Assembly: GCA_900553365.1 (NCBI GenBank)
Contig: USDL01000008.1
Coordinates: 1-51,861, forward strand
Length of the DNA stretch: 51,861 bases
Direction: 5' to 3'
Origin: an uncultured Clostridium sp.
GTDB taxonomy: Bacteria; Bacillota; Clostridia; TANB77; CAG-508
Of this stretch, positions 19,648 to 28,888 are shown one piece after another. The position numbers and the translations under genes were made by a program. Each line of letters opens with the position of its first letter. The first letter of the stretch is position 1. The notes beneath the pieces were generated by a model. That model worked only from the letters and a program-made list of their open reading frames with translations. It was not told the origin of the DNA and did not search any database.

Positions 19648-20250
19648 TATTATCACATCATTATCAACTGAAGCAAATTGCTTTGTTTCTTCTATTTCTT
19701 CTTTTTCTATTTCCTTTAATATATTTGCAATTCTTAATTGTGGACATTCTATTTTATGGCTTGCAATTATTGCCTTTTTATTTCCTTTTGCTCCTGCATG
19801 TGCTAGTCCTCTTAAAAATCCCAATACCACAATGTTATCTCCAGCAATAACTTCTGCTCCACTATTTACATCTCCAAGAATTACTATACTTCCTTCTGTT
19901 TCTATCTTTTGACCTGATCTTATACAACCCTTAAAGAAATATGTTTCAGAGTTTTCAACGTCTTGTTCATAAGCCTTTTTTATACCAGCTAATCCTAGTT
20001 CATTAATATTGTCCCATTTAATATCAATATCATCTATGTTATCTTTAATAACCTGTTTTAGTTCTTCCATCTCCTTATCTTTTAATACTTTCCCTGTTAT
20101 TCTTACTGGATTTTTGGCTTCTTTGTATAGTTTTCTTAACACTGGCATTTTTTTCTCCAAAGCTTCAATTATTTGTATTTGGGTTGCTTCCTCACTTATT
20201 TTTAGTACTATTTCATCCTTTTTCATGCTAATTAATAAAATACTTCTCAT
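19639..20250 (-). CDS. minC: Septum site-determining protein MinC
   Basis: MinC blocks FtsZ ring assembly away from midcell, usually with MinD. The start is taken at ATG 20250 behind AAAAGGAGATAAAAAG; the upstream ATG at 20289 overlaps mrdA and lacks a site. The N-terminal domain is short. The C-terminal beta-helix carries the family motif ETYFFKGCIRSGQKIETEGS, IVILGDVNSGAEVIAGDNIV and VLGFLRGLAHAGAKGNKKA. It lies directly downstream of mrdA and mreD, as in many Firmicutes, but no minD follows. Confidence 0.93.
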   Translation of the reverse strand: MRSILLISMKKDEIVLKISEEATQIQIIEALEKKMPVLRKLYKEAKNPVRITGKVLKDKEMEELKQVIKDNIDDIDIKWDNINELGLAGIKKAYEQDVENSETYFFKGCIRSGQKIETEGSIVILGDVNSGAEVIAGDNIVVLGFLRGLAHAGAKGNKKAIIASHKIECPQLRIANILKEIEKEEIEETKQFASVDNDVIILE

Positions 20251-20278
20251 CTTTTTATCTCCTTTTAAATCTACATTT

Positions 20279-22360
20279 TTACTGTTCATTAGTATTTATA
20301 TAAGGCTTTACCTCTTTATTTTCTTCGATTTGTTCATTTAATCCAAAATATGCTTCCATTATTTCTTTAGTTACTTCTGCACTATAATACCCATGTGAGC
20401 CATTTTCTACTAGTACTACAACTGCTATTTCAGGATCTTCATAAGGTGCAAACCCCACAAACCATGCGTTTACTTTGTTTCCTGCCTCTGCTGAACCTGT
20501 TTTTCCTCCAACATGTATTGTAAAATCTTTGAACACAGAATATGCTGTACCGCCTTCTTCCGTAACAGATTGCATACCATCTAATACTGTTTTTAAATTT
20601 TCTTTATTTACATTTAAGTCTTGTTCATCTGTTCTTTCTATTCCTAATCTATCGTTTATATATTCTTCTACTTCTTTTTTGTCTACAATTTCGCCATTAT
20701 TGTTTATTACATTTTTTATAATTGTAACATCTAATTTTTTCCCTCCGTTTGTAAGCATTGCTATATATCTTGCCATTTGCAATGGTGTAAAGTTGTTTTC
20801 TGCTTGCCCAATAACTGCTGACAAAGTGTTTCCATAATACCATGTTTCACCTAACTTATCATATAGCTTCTTGCCTGCAAGTGTTCCAGATATTTCGCCT
20901 GGTAATTCAATATTTGTTTTCTGACCTAATCCAAAATATGTTGCATATTCTTCTATTGTTGATATTCCTATTCTAGTACCTACTTCATAGAAAAAACAGT
21001 TACATGATTTTTGTATTGCTTGTGATACAGTTAAGTTTCCATGTCCCTTGCCATAAGTTGTATAATACCAGCATTTTGGCTTATATCCTCCTGGATAAAT
21101 TCCTGAGCAATTAATTAGTTCGTCTTTTGTTATTTTATTTGTTTCTAATGCTGCAATCGCAGGAACCATCTTAAATATTGAGCCTGGAGCATAAGCACTT
21201 TGCATTGTTCTATTTATTAAAGCACTTTTTCCTTTTTGAGTGTATTCGTCCCATTTTTCTTGATTTATTCCATTTACAAATAGCTGTGGTTCAAAGTCTG
21301 GATAACTCACAAGTGCAATTATTTCTCCTGTTTTTACATTTAGTACTACTGCCGCTCCTGCATTTACCTCCCTTGTTTCGCTAAAGCCTCCGTTATTTAT
21401 CTTTTCTATATTAGCTTTTAATGCTTGTTCTGCTACTTGCTGAACTTTTGCGTCTATTGTAAGCACTACATCTGAGCCTTTTGTAGCTTCTTCTGTTATA
21501 TATTCTCCTGTTGTTGTTCCGTCAATAGACATATCTGTTTGCTTTAATCCATCTTTTCCTTTTAAGTATTTCTCGCAAACATATTCAATTCCTGTTTTTC
21601 CAATGTAATCATCCAATGAATATCCTTCATTTTTTTTGTATTCTTCATCATTAATTTTCCCAACATATCCTAATGCATGTGACGCTAGTGTTTGATAATA
21701 ATATTTTCTAATTGGCTTGTAATCTATTGAAATACCTGGGAAATTATTGTTCATTTCCTCTATTTTAGCTACACTTTGCTCACTAATATCTGCTGAAATT
21801 TCATATCCTCTCATTGATGTATAGCCATTTTTTTCTATGCCATATCTTACTGATATTATTTTTCTTGCATCTTCTATGCTAAACTCTTTTAGCTCATATT
21901 TTTTTATATAAGTGTTTAAAGCCTGTTCTGCTGTTGTTTGTTCTTCTAATTTATTGGCGAGTAGCCATTTTGTTATGTTTTCTGGCTTTTCATATTTAAA
22001 AGCTACAGGATTAATGCTTATTGGAAATTCATCATTATACTTGTCCCCACTGGCTTCCAAAATATTAATAATATTTAAAATTGTTATATTTAAATCTTTT
22101 TGTTCAATTTTGCTTTTATATATTTTTAAAGAGTATTTTATTTGGTTTCCAGCTAACAAGTTTCCATTGCAATCCAAAAGATTTCCTCTTGCGGCTTTTA
22201 TTGTTGTTTCTCTTGTAAGTCTTGAATTTGCTCTTTCTAAGTATTCTTCTCCATGCACTATTTGTAAATTGAATAATTGAACTATTAAAACAATTCCAAT
22301 TACATAAGCCAATATAGACAAGATATTATATCTTACATTTTTTTTATCTAAGGCTGCCAA
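20279..22360 (-). CDS. mrdA: Penicillin-binding protein 2 (MrdA), elongation transpeptidase
   Basis: 693 residues. One N-terminal TM (NILSILAYVIGIVLIVQLF), a dimerisation domain with RGNLLDCNGNLLAGNQIKYS, then the transpeptidase domain. Active-site motifs are SxxK in SAYAPGSIFKMV, SxN in IQKSCNCFFYEVG, and KTG in HVGGKTGSAEAGN. It crosslinks peptidoglycan in the elongasome with RodA and MreBCD. Arrangement mreD-mrdA-minC with 11-base and overlapping spacing indicates one transcript. The five CGG triplets seen in the gene are all out of frame. Confidence 0.95.
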   Translation of the reverse strand: MAALDKKNVRYNILSILAYVIGIVLIVQLFNLQIVHGEEYLERANSRLTRETTIKAARGNLLDCNGNLLAGNQIKYSLKIYKSKIEQKDLNITILNIINILEASGDKYNDEFPISINPVAFKYEKPENITKWLLANKLEEQTTAEQALNTYIKKYELKEFSIEDARKIISVRYGIEKNGYTSMRGYEISADISEQSVAKIEEMNNNFPGISIDYKPIRKYYYQTLASHALGYVGKINDEEYKKNEGYSLDDYIGKTGIEYVCEKYLKGKDGLKQTDMSIDGTTTGEYITEEATKGSDVVLTIDAKVQQVAEQALKANIEKINNGGFSETREVNAGAAVVLNVKTGEIIALVSYPDFEPQLFVNGINQEKWDEYTQKGKSALINRTMQSAYAPGSIFKMVPAIAALETNKITKDELINCSGIYPGGYKPKCWYYTTYGKGHGNLTVSQAIQKSCNCFFYEVGTRIGISTIEEYATYFGLGQKTNIELPGEISGTLAGKKLYDKLGETWYYGNTLSAVIGQAENNFTPLQMARYIAMLTNGGKKLDVTIIKNVINNNGEIVDKKEVEEYINDRLGIERTDEQDLNVNKENLKTVLDGMQSVTEEGGTAYSVFKDFTIHVGGKTGSAEAGNKVNAWFVGFAPYEDPEIAVVVLVENGSHGYYSAEVTKEIMEAYFGLNEQIEENKEVKPYINTNEQ

Positions 22361-22371
22361 ATTTTTACCTC

Positions 22372-22905
22372 CTAATAATACTTCATAAATGATTTGGTTT
22401 CTGTAAATATTTCTTCTGTTTTATTACCTAGCTTTTGTATTAATGGATATAAAATAATAATCAAAATGGCATTATATATGGCTTCTATCAAAATTATTTT
22501 CATAAAATTTATAAAATTTGAATCTGCACTTAATAAAATTATTTGTAATGTATAACTAATAATTTCACAAAGTATTGTTACTAGAATTGTCATTAGCATA
22601 AAAGTTATTCTACTTTCTTTTGAAAAGCTTTTATCTAAAATTCCTCCTAATAATCCTGAAATTCCTAACATTATTGCATTTAAGCCTATCCTTTTTGATA
22701 CGAAAAAATCCAAAAAGAGACCAAACATTATTCCTAAACCTAATCCATAGTTTCTGCCTAAGTAAAGTCCAATAAATAAAGTGAATACTATGAACAAGTT
22801 TGGCTTTATTCCTGCAATATTATACCAACTAAAAAAATTGGTTTGTAGAAAATATATAAATAAAAATATAATAAAAAATACTGCTATAATTAATGTTCTT
22901 TTCAT
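22372..22905 (-). CDS. mreD: Rod shape-determining protein MreD
   Basis: 177 residues with five to six TMs. The start is ATG 22905 behind AAAAAAGGAGATTTG; the in-frame ATGs upstream lack a site. The family pattern is visible: an early hydrophobic helix, then IAGIKPNLFIVFTLFIGLYL, GLGLGIMFGLFLDFFVSKRI, GLNAIMLGISGLLGGILDKS. MreD is a membrane part of the elongasome. Unusually, mreB and mreC are not upstream; a subtilase gene is there instead. Confidence 0.9.
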   Translation of the reverse strand: MKRTLIIAVFFIIFLFIYFLQTNFFSWYNIAGIKPNLFIVFTLFIGLYLGRNYGLGLGIMFGLFLDFFVSKRIGLNAIMLGISGLLGGILDKSFSKESRITFMLMTILVTILCEIISYTLQIILLSADSNFINFMKIILIEAIYNAILIIILYPLIQKLGNKTEEIFTETKSFMKYY

Positions 22906-22965
22906 CAAATCTCCTTTTTTCTTGAACATTATTATAACAGTATTTGGTGTTTTTTTCAAGAGCTA

Positions 22966-25581
22966 CTATATTTCTTTATATTGTCTATATTTAATAAATG
23001 ATATTCCTCCAATAATTGCTATAATAATTATTGGTAGTATATACATTTCTGCTCCTGTATATGCTAAGTTTGAATTTTTAGTTGTATTATCAGTATTATT
23101 TGTTTTAATTATTTGTGTATTATTATTTACAACTCCATTTGTAATGTTGCCGTTATTGTTTGTATTATTATTATTGTTGTTATTGTTATTTTTTGTTTTT
23201 ACTTCTATTGGAATAGTTGCTGTAACTGTTGTTCCTTCTTCTGTATAAGAAACGGTTATTCTAGTATGGTTAGCTGTTAATGCTGTTACAGGGAAGCAGT
23301 TATAATTTGTTATAACACTTCTTGTTCCATCTGTGTATATTGCTGTTACTACCATTCCTGTTTTATCAAATGTTTCTCCTACTGTATATGTTGTTTTTGT
23401 TGGATTTATTGTTATTTCTATTCCTTTTAATGTTTTTGTTATTATGTTTGGTTCTACAGTTATATTTACGTTTGTTGTCTTTCCTTGATAGGTAATTTCT
23501 ATTGTTCTATCTGTTTCCTTCAATGCTCCTGTTGGTGTATAAGTATAATCTGTTATAGTTTCATTAGAGCCATCTGAATATACTGCTGTTACTACCATTC
23601 CTGTTTTATCAAACTTTTCCCCTACTTTGTATTTTATTTTGTTTGGTCTAGTTGTTACTTCTATTCCATCTAAGGTTTTTGGTTCTGTTTTTGCATTAAC
23701 TGTTATATTCAAAGTGGCTGTTTTTCCTTGATATTTTACAGTTATTGTTGTATCATTTGTGGTTAATATTCCTGCTGGTTCATAGTTATAGCTTGTTACA
23801 ATTTCTCTTGAATTATCACTATATACCGCTGTAAGTATCATTCCTGCTGGATCAAAGCTTTCTCCTTCTGTATATACCATTTTTGTTGGGTTTGTTGTTA
23901 TTTCTATTTTACTTAAAGTTTTTTCAACTGCTTTTGGATTTACTGTTATGTTCAATGTTGTAGTTTTGTCTTCATATTTTATTGTTATAGTTGTGTCATT
24001 TGTTGTTAAGCTTTCTGTTGGTGTATAAGTGTAATCTGTAATAGTTTCTGTTGAGTTATCACTATATGTTGCTGTTACTACCATTCCTGCTTTATCAAAC
24101 TTTTCTCCTTCTGTGTATTCAGTTTTTGTTGGATTTGTTGTTATTTCTATTTTAGTTAATACTTTTGCTAATTGTTCATGGTAATTACATTCTGCACATA
24201 AACAGCCTGTACAGTATATTTTATCACAGTCTGCACAGTTACAAGTACATTCTTGATAGTTTTTAAAGCAAACCATTCCTTCCCCGTAGTCATCATCTCT
24301 TCCTGTTATTCCTATGTCAACTGTATAATATTTTAAAGCATCTAAGATTTCGCTATATGTAAAATCCTTATTATAGCTTTTTAGTGTAGCTACTGCGGCT
24401 GAAACATGTGGAGTTGCTTGAGATGTACCTGATAGAAACAAGTAACCATTTTCGCCACCACCTAGGCTTAAAATATATTTACCTGGTGCTGAAAAATCAA
24501 CATTTTCACCATAATTAGAGAAAGCAGTATAAGATAAATTTGATTTTTGTGTTTGTTTAGCTGCAATGTATGAATTGACCTCAATTGCACCTTCTCGTAA
24601 AGTTATTAAGTCTGTTTGCAATGCTCCTACTCCAATTACATTTTCAATAGCTGCTGGATATATGTTTTTGCCGTCTATTCTATTTCCATCTTCATCCCCA
24701 TTTCCTACTGCTGCTATTACTATAATATTTTTTTCTATTGCTTCATTAATTAATGTTTTTGTTTCTTGAATTCCTGGAAGATTTGGATTATTAAATTCAT
24801 TACCTAAACTCATATTAATTACATCAACGTTGTTGTCTATTGCATATTGTATAGCACTATTTACATATTCTAGTGACATTTTTCCATCTTCAGTTGCGAC
24901 TTTTAATGGTAATATTTTAACATTATCCGGAGTTCCATCTAATATTATTCCTCCAACATGAGTTCCATGTGGCATTGTCTCATTATCTGTAATATCAGTT
25001 GAATTGTTTGTCATGCTTTTATATCTTGAATCAATCCTGCTAGTTAGATTTTTTTCTATTAATGTAGTATCTGTTAGGTTAAAACCTGTGTCTATAACTG
25101 CAACAACAATGTTTTGTTTGTTTGTATTGCTGTTTATTTTACTTTGTGTTTCATTTAAGCCCATTGCATAAGTTCCCCATGATTCAACATTTTGCCCTAA
25201 AACCTCATATGCAATAGACATTACCATATCTTCTTGTGTTTTTAAATTATAATCAACATATACTTCCTGTATTCTGTCTTCCGTTTTTAATTCTTCATAA
25301 GCTTTTTTAGTTGCTTCTTCTGTTTCAAAACTCAAAACATATTTTCCACTATATGTTTTATTAAAACTTGTTGCATTATATTTATTTTCTAAATCGCTAT
25401 CTGTTACTACTACTAGTGCTTTCGAAGAAAAGTCCACTTTTCCGTCTGTTTGACTGTTTCTTAAAGATTCGTTTCTTAATCCATTACTATTTAAAAACCA
25501 TATCGCTCCACCAGTAATTAACATAGCAATAATTGCTATCAATATTATTAGTTTTATTTGCTTTTTCTTTTTTTGTATCAA
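22966..25581 (-). CDS. Secreted subtilisin-family (S8) protease with four Big_3-type repeats and sortase-like C-terminal anchor
   Basis: About 871 residues from TTG 25581, which follows AAAAAGGAGAGGGTACAG; an ATG ten codons upstream has no site. A signal/TM helix is followed by an inhibitor-like prodomain and the S8 domain with Asp in VAVIDTGFN (about 164), His in MPHGTHVGG (about 205) and Ser in LSGTSQATPHVSAA (about 387). Then nine Cys occur within 28 residues (about 438-465). Four repeats of about 72 residues follow, each with the pattern ITTNPTKxxYTxGExFDxxGM and a YTYTPT turn. An Asn-rich linker leads to LAYTGAEM, a hydrophobic helix and a KYRQYKEI tail, a non-standard sortase signal. 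Surface protease of unknown target. Confidence 0.9.
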   Translation of the reverse strand: MIQKKKKQIKLIILIAIIAMLITGGAIWFLNSNGLRNESLRNSQTDGKVDFSSKALVVVTDSDLENKYNATSFNKTYSGKYVLSFETEEATKKAYEELKTEDRIQEVYVDYNLKTQEDMVMSIAYEVLGQNVESWGTYAMGLNETQSKINSNTNKQNIVVAVIDTGFNLTDTTLIEKNLTSRIDSRYKSMTNNSTDITDNETMPHGTHVGGIILDGTPDNVKILPLKVATEDGKMSLEYVNSAIQYAIDNNVDVINMSLGNEFNNPNLPGIQETKTLINEAIEKNIIVIAAVGNGDEDGNRIDGKNIYPAAIENVIGVGALQTDLITLREGAIEVNSYIAAKQTQKSNLSYTAFSNYGENVDFSAPGKYILSLGGGENGYLFLSGTSQATPHVSAAVATLKSYNKDFTYSEILDALKYYTVDIGITGRDDDYGEGMVCFKNYQECTCNCADCDKIYCTGCLCAECNYHEQLAKVLTKIEITTNPTKTEYTEGEKFDKAGMVVTATYSDNSTETITDYTYTPTESLTTNDTTITIKYEDKTTTLNITVNPKAVEKTLSKIEITTNPTKMVYTEGESFDPAGMILTAVYSDNSREIVTSYNYEPAGILTTNDTTITVKYQGKTATLNITVNAKTEPKTLDGIEVTTRPNKIKYKVGEKFDKTGMVVTAVYSDGSNETITDYTYTPTGALKETDRTIEITYQGKTTNVNITVEPNIITKTLKGIEITINPTKTTYTVGETFDKTGMVVTAIYTDGTRSVITNYNCFPVTALTANHTRITVSYTEEGTTVTATIPIEVKTKNNNNNNNNNTNNNGNITNGVVNNNTQIIKTNNTDNTTKNSNLAYTGAEMYILPIIIIAIIGGISFIKYRQYKEI

Positions 25582-25611
25582 CTGTACCCTCTCCTTTTTA
25601 TAATATCTCAT

Positions 25612-25831
25612 TAATATTATAATATATTTTTTTTATTAGTCAAGATACTTTAAAATGCTTTATTTTTCTACATTTCTTTTAACAACTAGGTTTAGCGTTT
25701 TATGACATTTTTGTTACATTTTTGTCGTTTGTAATATTTTTGTAATGTAAATTTAACAAAATTGTAATATTGTTTTGGTAAATTTTGATGTATAATTATT
25801 TTGTACAAATGAATGTAAAAAGGAGCAACCA
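25612..25831. promoter_or_regulatory. Divergent regulatory region between the subtilase and HExxH genes
   Basis: 220 bases without a gene. The right part has TATAAT at 25791-25796, 36 bases before ATG 25832, a good -10 element. Upstream are repeated ACATTTTTGT-like blocks (TGACATTTTTGTTACATTTTTGTCG) that could be operator repeats; nothing identifies the regulator. Confidence 0.4.
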
Positions 25832-26947
25832 ATGAATATTGATTATTTATTGAAAAAAGAAGGAATCACTAATATTAAAGAATTAAATTCTTACCAACTT
25901 AAAATTATAGCTAAAGATTTAGCTATAAAGCTTTGTCTTGCCTTTCCTGAGCATGATTTAGATAGGCAAGCCTTATATAATTCTTTTTGTTCTTTAAATA
26001 TGTACACTGCAATTATGCCCAAGGATTCTAGTGGTGCTAAATATGTTGCAAATTCTAATTCTATATATTTTAATGAAAAATTAGACTTTTCTTCAATTCC
26101 TGAGGTTGCTATGCATGAATGTATACATTTTCTGCAAGAAGGCAGGTTAAATGGAAAGAATGAATTTATTGGCTTGACCTCTTTTGCCTCTGGCTTGGCT
26201 CTTAATGAAGCTGCTGTTCAACTAATGGCTTCAGAAGCTAATATGGCTAATATAACTGAAGAAAAATATTTTGACATTTCTTTAAAAACTATTAGCCCCA
26301 ATTATTATCCTTTAGAATGTACTTTGGTAAATCAAATTGCCTATTTTACTGGTACTTACCCATTGTACCATAGTGTTTTAAACAGTAATGATGTTTTTAA
26401 AAATACCTTCATTGCAAAATTTAATAAAAGAATTTACAATAGAATTACAAGGCAATTAGATAAATTATTGCATTTAGAAGGAGAACTTAATTGCTATATA
26501 GTTGAGCTTGAAAACACTGAGAAAGTAAATGATATTAAAGAATTAAACACTATAATAGCTGAGCAAAAAGATACAATTAAAAGATTATTTTTCAATATTC
26601 AAAACTTTATTATTAGAAATTGTTTTGCTTGTGAATACAATTCCATAAATACAATGGAAGATTTGAAAGAATTAAAACATAAATTATATAATTTCAAAAA
26701 TTTAATAGGTATTTCCGCAAACTACACTTTTTACAATGACTTTTATTGTGATTTAATGAATGCTTTGGAAAGTAAAAAAGAAGAATTATTAAAATATGGT
26801 GAAATAAGCTTGTTTAAGGAAGAATGTACAGCCTTAACTGTTGTTCAACAATCAAAGGAAACATTTAATTTTATACATCTATTTATTAAAAAGTTGAAAA
26901 AATTATTTAGAATTAATAAAGGAACAATTAATGACTATGATAACTAA
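25832..26947 (+). CDS. HExxH-motif protein, possible zinc metallopeptidase, unknown family
   Basis: 371 residues, cytoplasmic by sequence (no signal peptide). Residues about 90-100 carry AMHECIHFLQEGR, a standard HExxH zinc site. A later LNEAAVQLMASEAN could give the third ligand (Glu), as in gluzincins. The C-terminal half is coiled-coil-like and rich in Lys/Glu, followed by a basic tail. Start ATG 25832 follows AAAAGGAGCAACCA. It ends at a strong terminator. I do not recognise a family, and the substrate is unknown. Confidence 0.72.
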   Translation: MNIDYLLKKEGITNIKELNSYQLKIIAKDLAIKLCLAFPEHDLDRQALYNSFCSLNMYTAIMPKDSSGAKYVANSNSIYFNEKLDFSSIPEVAMHECIHFLQEGRLNGKNEFIGLTSFASGLALNEAAVQLMASEANMANITEEKYFDISLKTISPNYYPLECTLVNQIAYFTGTYPLYHSVLNSNDVFKNTFIAKFNKRIYNRITRQLDKLLHLEGELNCYIVELENTEKVNDIKELNTIIAEQKDTIKRLFFNIQNFIIRNCFACEYNSINTMEDLKELKHKLYNFKNLIGISANYTFYNDFYCDLMNALESKKEELLKYGEISLFKEECTALTVVQQSKETFNFIHLFIKKLKKLFRINKGTINDYDN

Positions 26948-26974
26948 AATAGGAGACTAAAAGTCTCCTATTTT
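26946..26974. terminator. Bidirectional terminator
   Basis: Thirteen-bp stem AAAATAGGAGACT / AGTCTCCTATTTT with a 3-nt loop, then a T run, between convergent genes. Confidence 0.85.
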
Positions 26975-27733
26975 TTAATAATCTATTTTGTCTATAACTA
27001 AGTCCATTTCACTTGTGTATTTATTGTTTCCATAACAGTAGATAACATATAATATATTACCTTTAATGTAAAATTCGCTTGAGTTCTCTAACAAATATAT
27101 GCTACTATTTTCATCTCTTTTGTATATATTATACCCTTGGCTTGCAATAGTATTGTCCTTTTTTATTGCAGCTTTTATTTTTTCGTTTACCTTGTTTTGC
27201 AAACTTTCCTTTTTATTTTCTGTAAGCAAATCTGTTATTTTTATTTCCTTATTATTTTCAATATCATAATTATATGTTTTAATTATGGTTCTTTGAGCAT
27301 TACGTCCTTCTTTTAAAATACATTTTATGGCTATTGATAATATATTGTCATTTATTGAACTTGCATAATATACTTTTAAAATGTTGTATGATGTACTTTC
27401 ATTATAAATTTGTATTATTTTATTTACAAAAAAATCGTTTATTTCTTTATTAATTTTTTTATCAAATTCGTTTGATACATGTATATAAGGTATATCCGCT
27501 TCTATCTCATATTTGCCACTTTGTTCTCTTTCTATATGATACAAGTTTGATACATACTCGTTTTCTTGATTATCAAACATATTATTAAATTGCATTTCTA
27601 ATTTTTCAATATCTAGTTTTTCCTCAACTGGTTCTGTTTTTTCACTTTTATTGAGTATAACTATTATTGTTATTACTGCTGCTACAATTACTACTCCAAT
27701 TATTGAAAAAAATAATAATTTTCTGTTTTTCAT
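26975..27733 (-). CDS. Membrane-anchored DUF3298/RsiV-like protein
   Basis: 252 residues from ATG 27733, preceded by GGTGATTTATTTG; an ATG five codons earlier overlaps that site. One N-terminal TM (LLFFSIIGVVIVAAVITIIV), then an extracellular domain with YEIEADIPYIHV, NKEINDFFVNKI, TYNYDIENNKEIKITDLLTE and SEFYIKGNILYVIYCYG. This is the layout of DUF4163/DUF3298 (RsiV/PdaC-type) domains. No sigma-factor gene is adjacent, so an anti-sigma role is not supported. Exact function unknown. Confidence 0.65.
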   Translation of the reverse strand: MKNRKLLFFSIIGVVIVAAVITIIVILNKSEKTEPVEEKLDIEKLEMQFNNMFDNQENEYVSNLYHIEREQSGKYEIEADIPYIHVSNEFDKKINKEINDFFVNKIIQIYNESTSYNILKVYYASSINDNILSIAIKCILKEGRNAQRTIIKTYNYDIENNKEIKITDLLTENKKESLQNKVNEKIKAAIKKDNTIASQGYNIYKRDENSSIYLLENSSEFYIKGNILYVIYCYGNNKYTSEMDLVIDKIDY

Positions 27734-27831
27734 CAAATAAATCACCATTTATTATTATATCATTTAAGTCCAATATTTTCAATTAGTCATGAGAAATATA
27801 TGTGTTTCATAAACTTAAATTGGTGATATAT

Positions 27832-28834
27832 ATGTTAAATGCTGTTTTTGTTATTATTGGAACTATTATTGGAGCTGGTTTTGCTTCTGGAAAAGAGATT
27901 TTTACTTTTTTTAATATTTACGGTGGCGATGGAATATTGGGTATATTTCTTGCAGAATTTTTAATTGGATTTGTGATTTACAAAGCCTTTAAAATTATCA
28001 TAAAATCCAGCATTTCAGGATATTCAAACTTTATTAGTACAATAATTACAAAATCAGCTTTTGGTAATTCTGTAATATGCAATATTGTAAATATTTTTCT
28101 TTTAATTTCATTTATTGTTATGGTTGCTGGATTTTCAGCTTACTTTTCTCAAGAATTTAATTTATCATATATTTTTGGTGCTATAATTATTGGTGTATTA
28201 TGTTTTTTGACTTTTTCAAAAAGCATAAATGGAATTGTTAAAGTTAATAAATATTTTATTCCTTTTTTAATTGTAATTGTTTTATTATTGGGCGTAAAAA
28301 ATGTAGCGAGTTTTAGCAATTTTGAATTTAATACTTCTTTTGCAAAGTTTCCATGGTTTGTAGGCTCTTTACTCTATGCAAGTTATAATTTAATAATTGT
28401 AATACCAATTTTACTTAGCTTAAATAAATATGTTTGTACCATAAAAAAGGCAAAAGTTGTATCTATTAGTGTATCATTGTTTTTACTTGTAACATCTCTT
28501 ATATTATTTTTTGTATTGAACAACTTCTTTTTTAGCATAGAAAATGTAGAATTGCCAACCGTACTAATTGCCTCAAAGTCTGGAACTATTTTTCAGTATA
28601 CCTGTGGTTTAGCAATTTTGATTGCTATATTTACAACTGCGATTTCAAGTGGATATAGCTTTTTGAGTTACTTTAATATTCAAAATAAAAAATTATATAT
28701 TGCTTTTTCACTTTTACTATGTATAATAGCTATTTTACTGAGTAACATAGGCTTTAGCTACTTGCTAAATTTATTATATCCAATTTTAGGAATGTTACGG
28801 TTTTGTACAAATTATATTTATTCTATTTTTTTAA
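27832..28834 (+). CDS. YkvI-like membrane transporter-fold protein, needing one +1 shift at CGG near its end
   Basis: About ten TMs. The N-terminal signature is GTIIGAGFASGKEIFTFF, with the glycine-rich unwound first helix of APC/LeuT-fold carriers; the B. subtilis YkvI family is the best match. The start is ATG 27832 after TTGGTGATATAT; a GTG ten codons upstream is less likely. At CGG 28798 zero frame gives a 26-residue polar tail. Skipping C gives LYPILGMLGFVQIIFILFF then TAA, a hydrophobic last helix with YP..G.LG as in the family. Corrected length is 333 residues. First gene of a cluster with the DUF5711 and CvpA genes. The shift is less certain here, because zero frame stays open. Confidence 0.75.
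28798..28800 (+). other. In-frame CGG, probable +1 recoding site (YkvI-like)
   Basis: Zero frame is ATG TTA CGG TTT TGT ACA. Skipping C gives ATG TTA GGT TTT GTA CAA (M L G F V Q) and a hydrophobic helix ending at TAA 28832-28834. The homology argument is weaker than at the other sites. Confidence 0.6.
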
Positions 28835-28888
28835 AAAATACCTTGCAAAAATTGCATTTTATTGATATAAGTATATAGAGGTTTTTAT

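Noticed and set aside
23150..23200. Microsatellite at AAC/ATT repeats
   Set aside because: It encodes the Asn-rich linker of the subtilase, common in wall-anchored proteins. No sign of an independent function.
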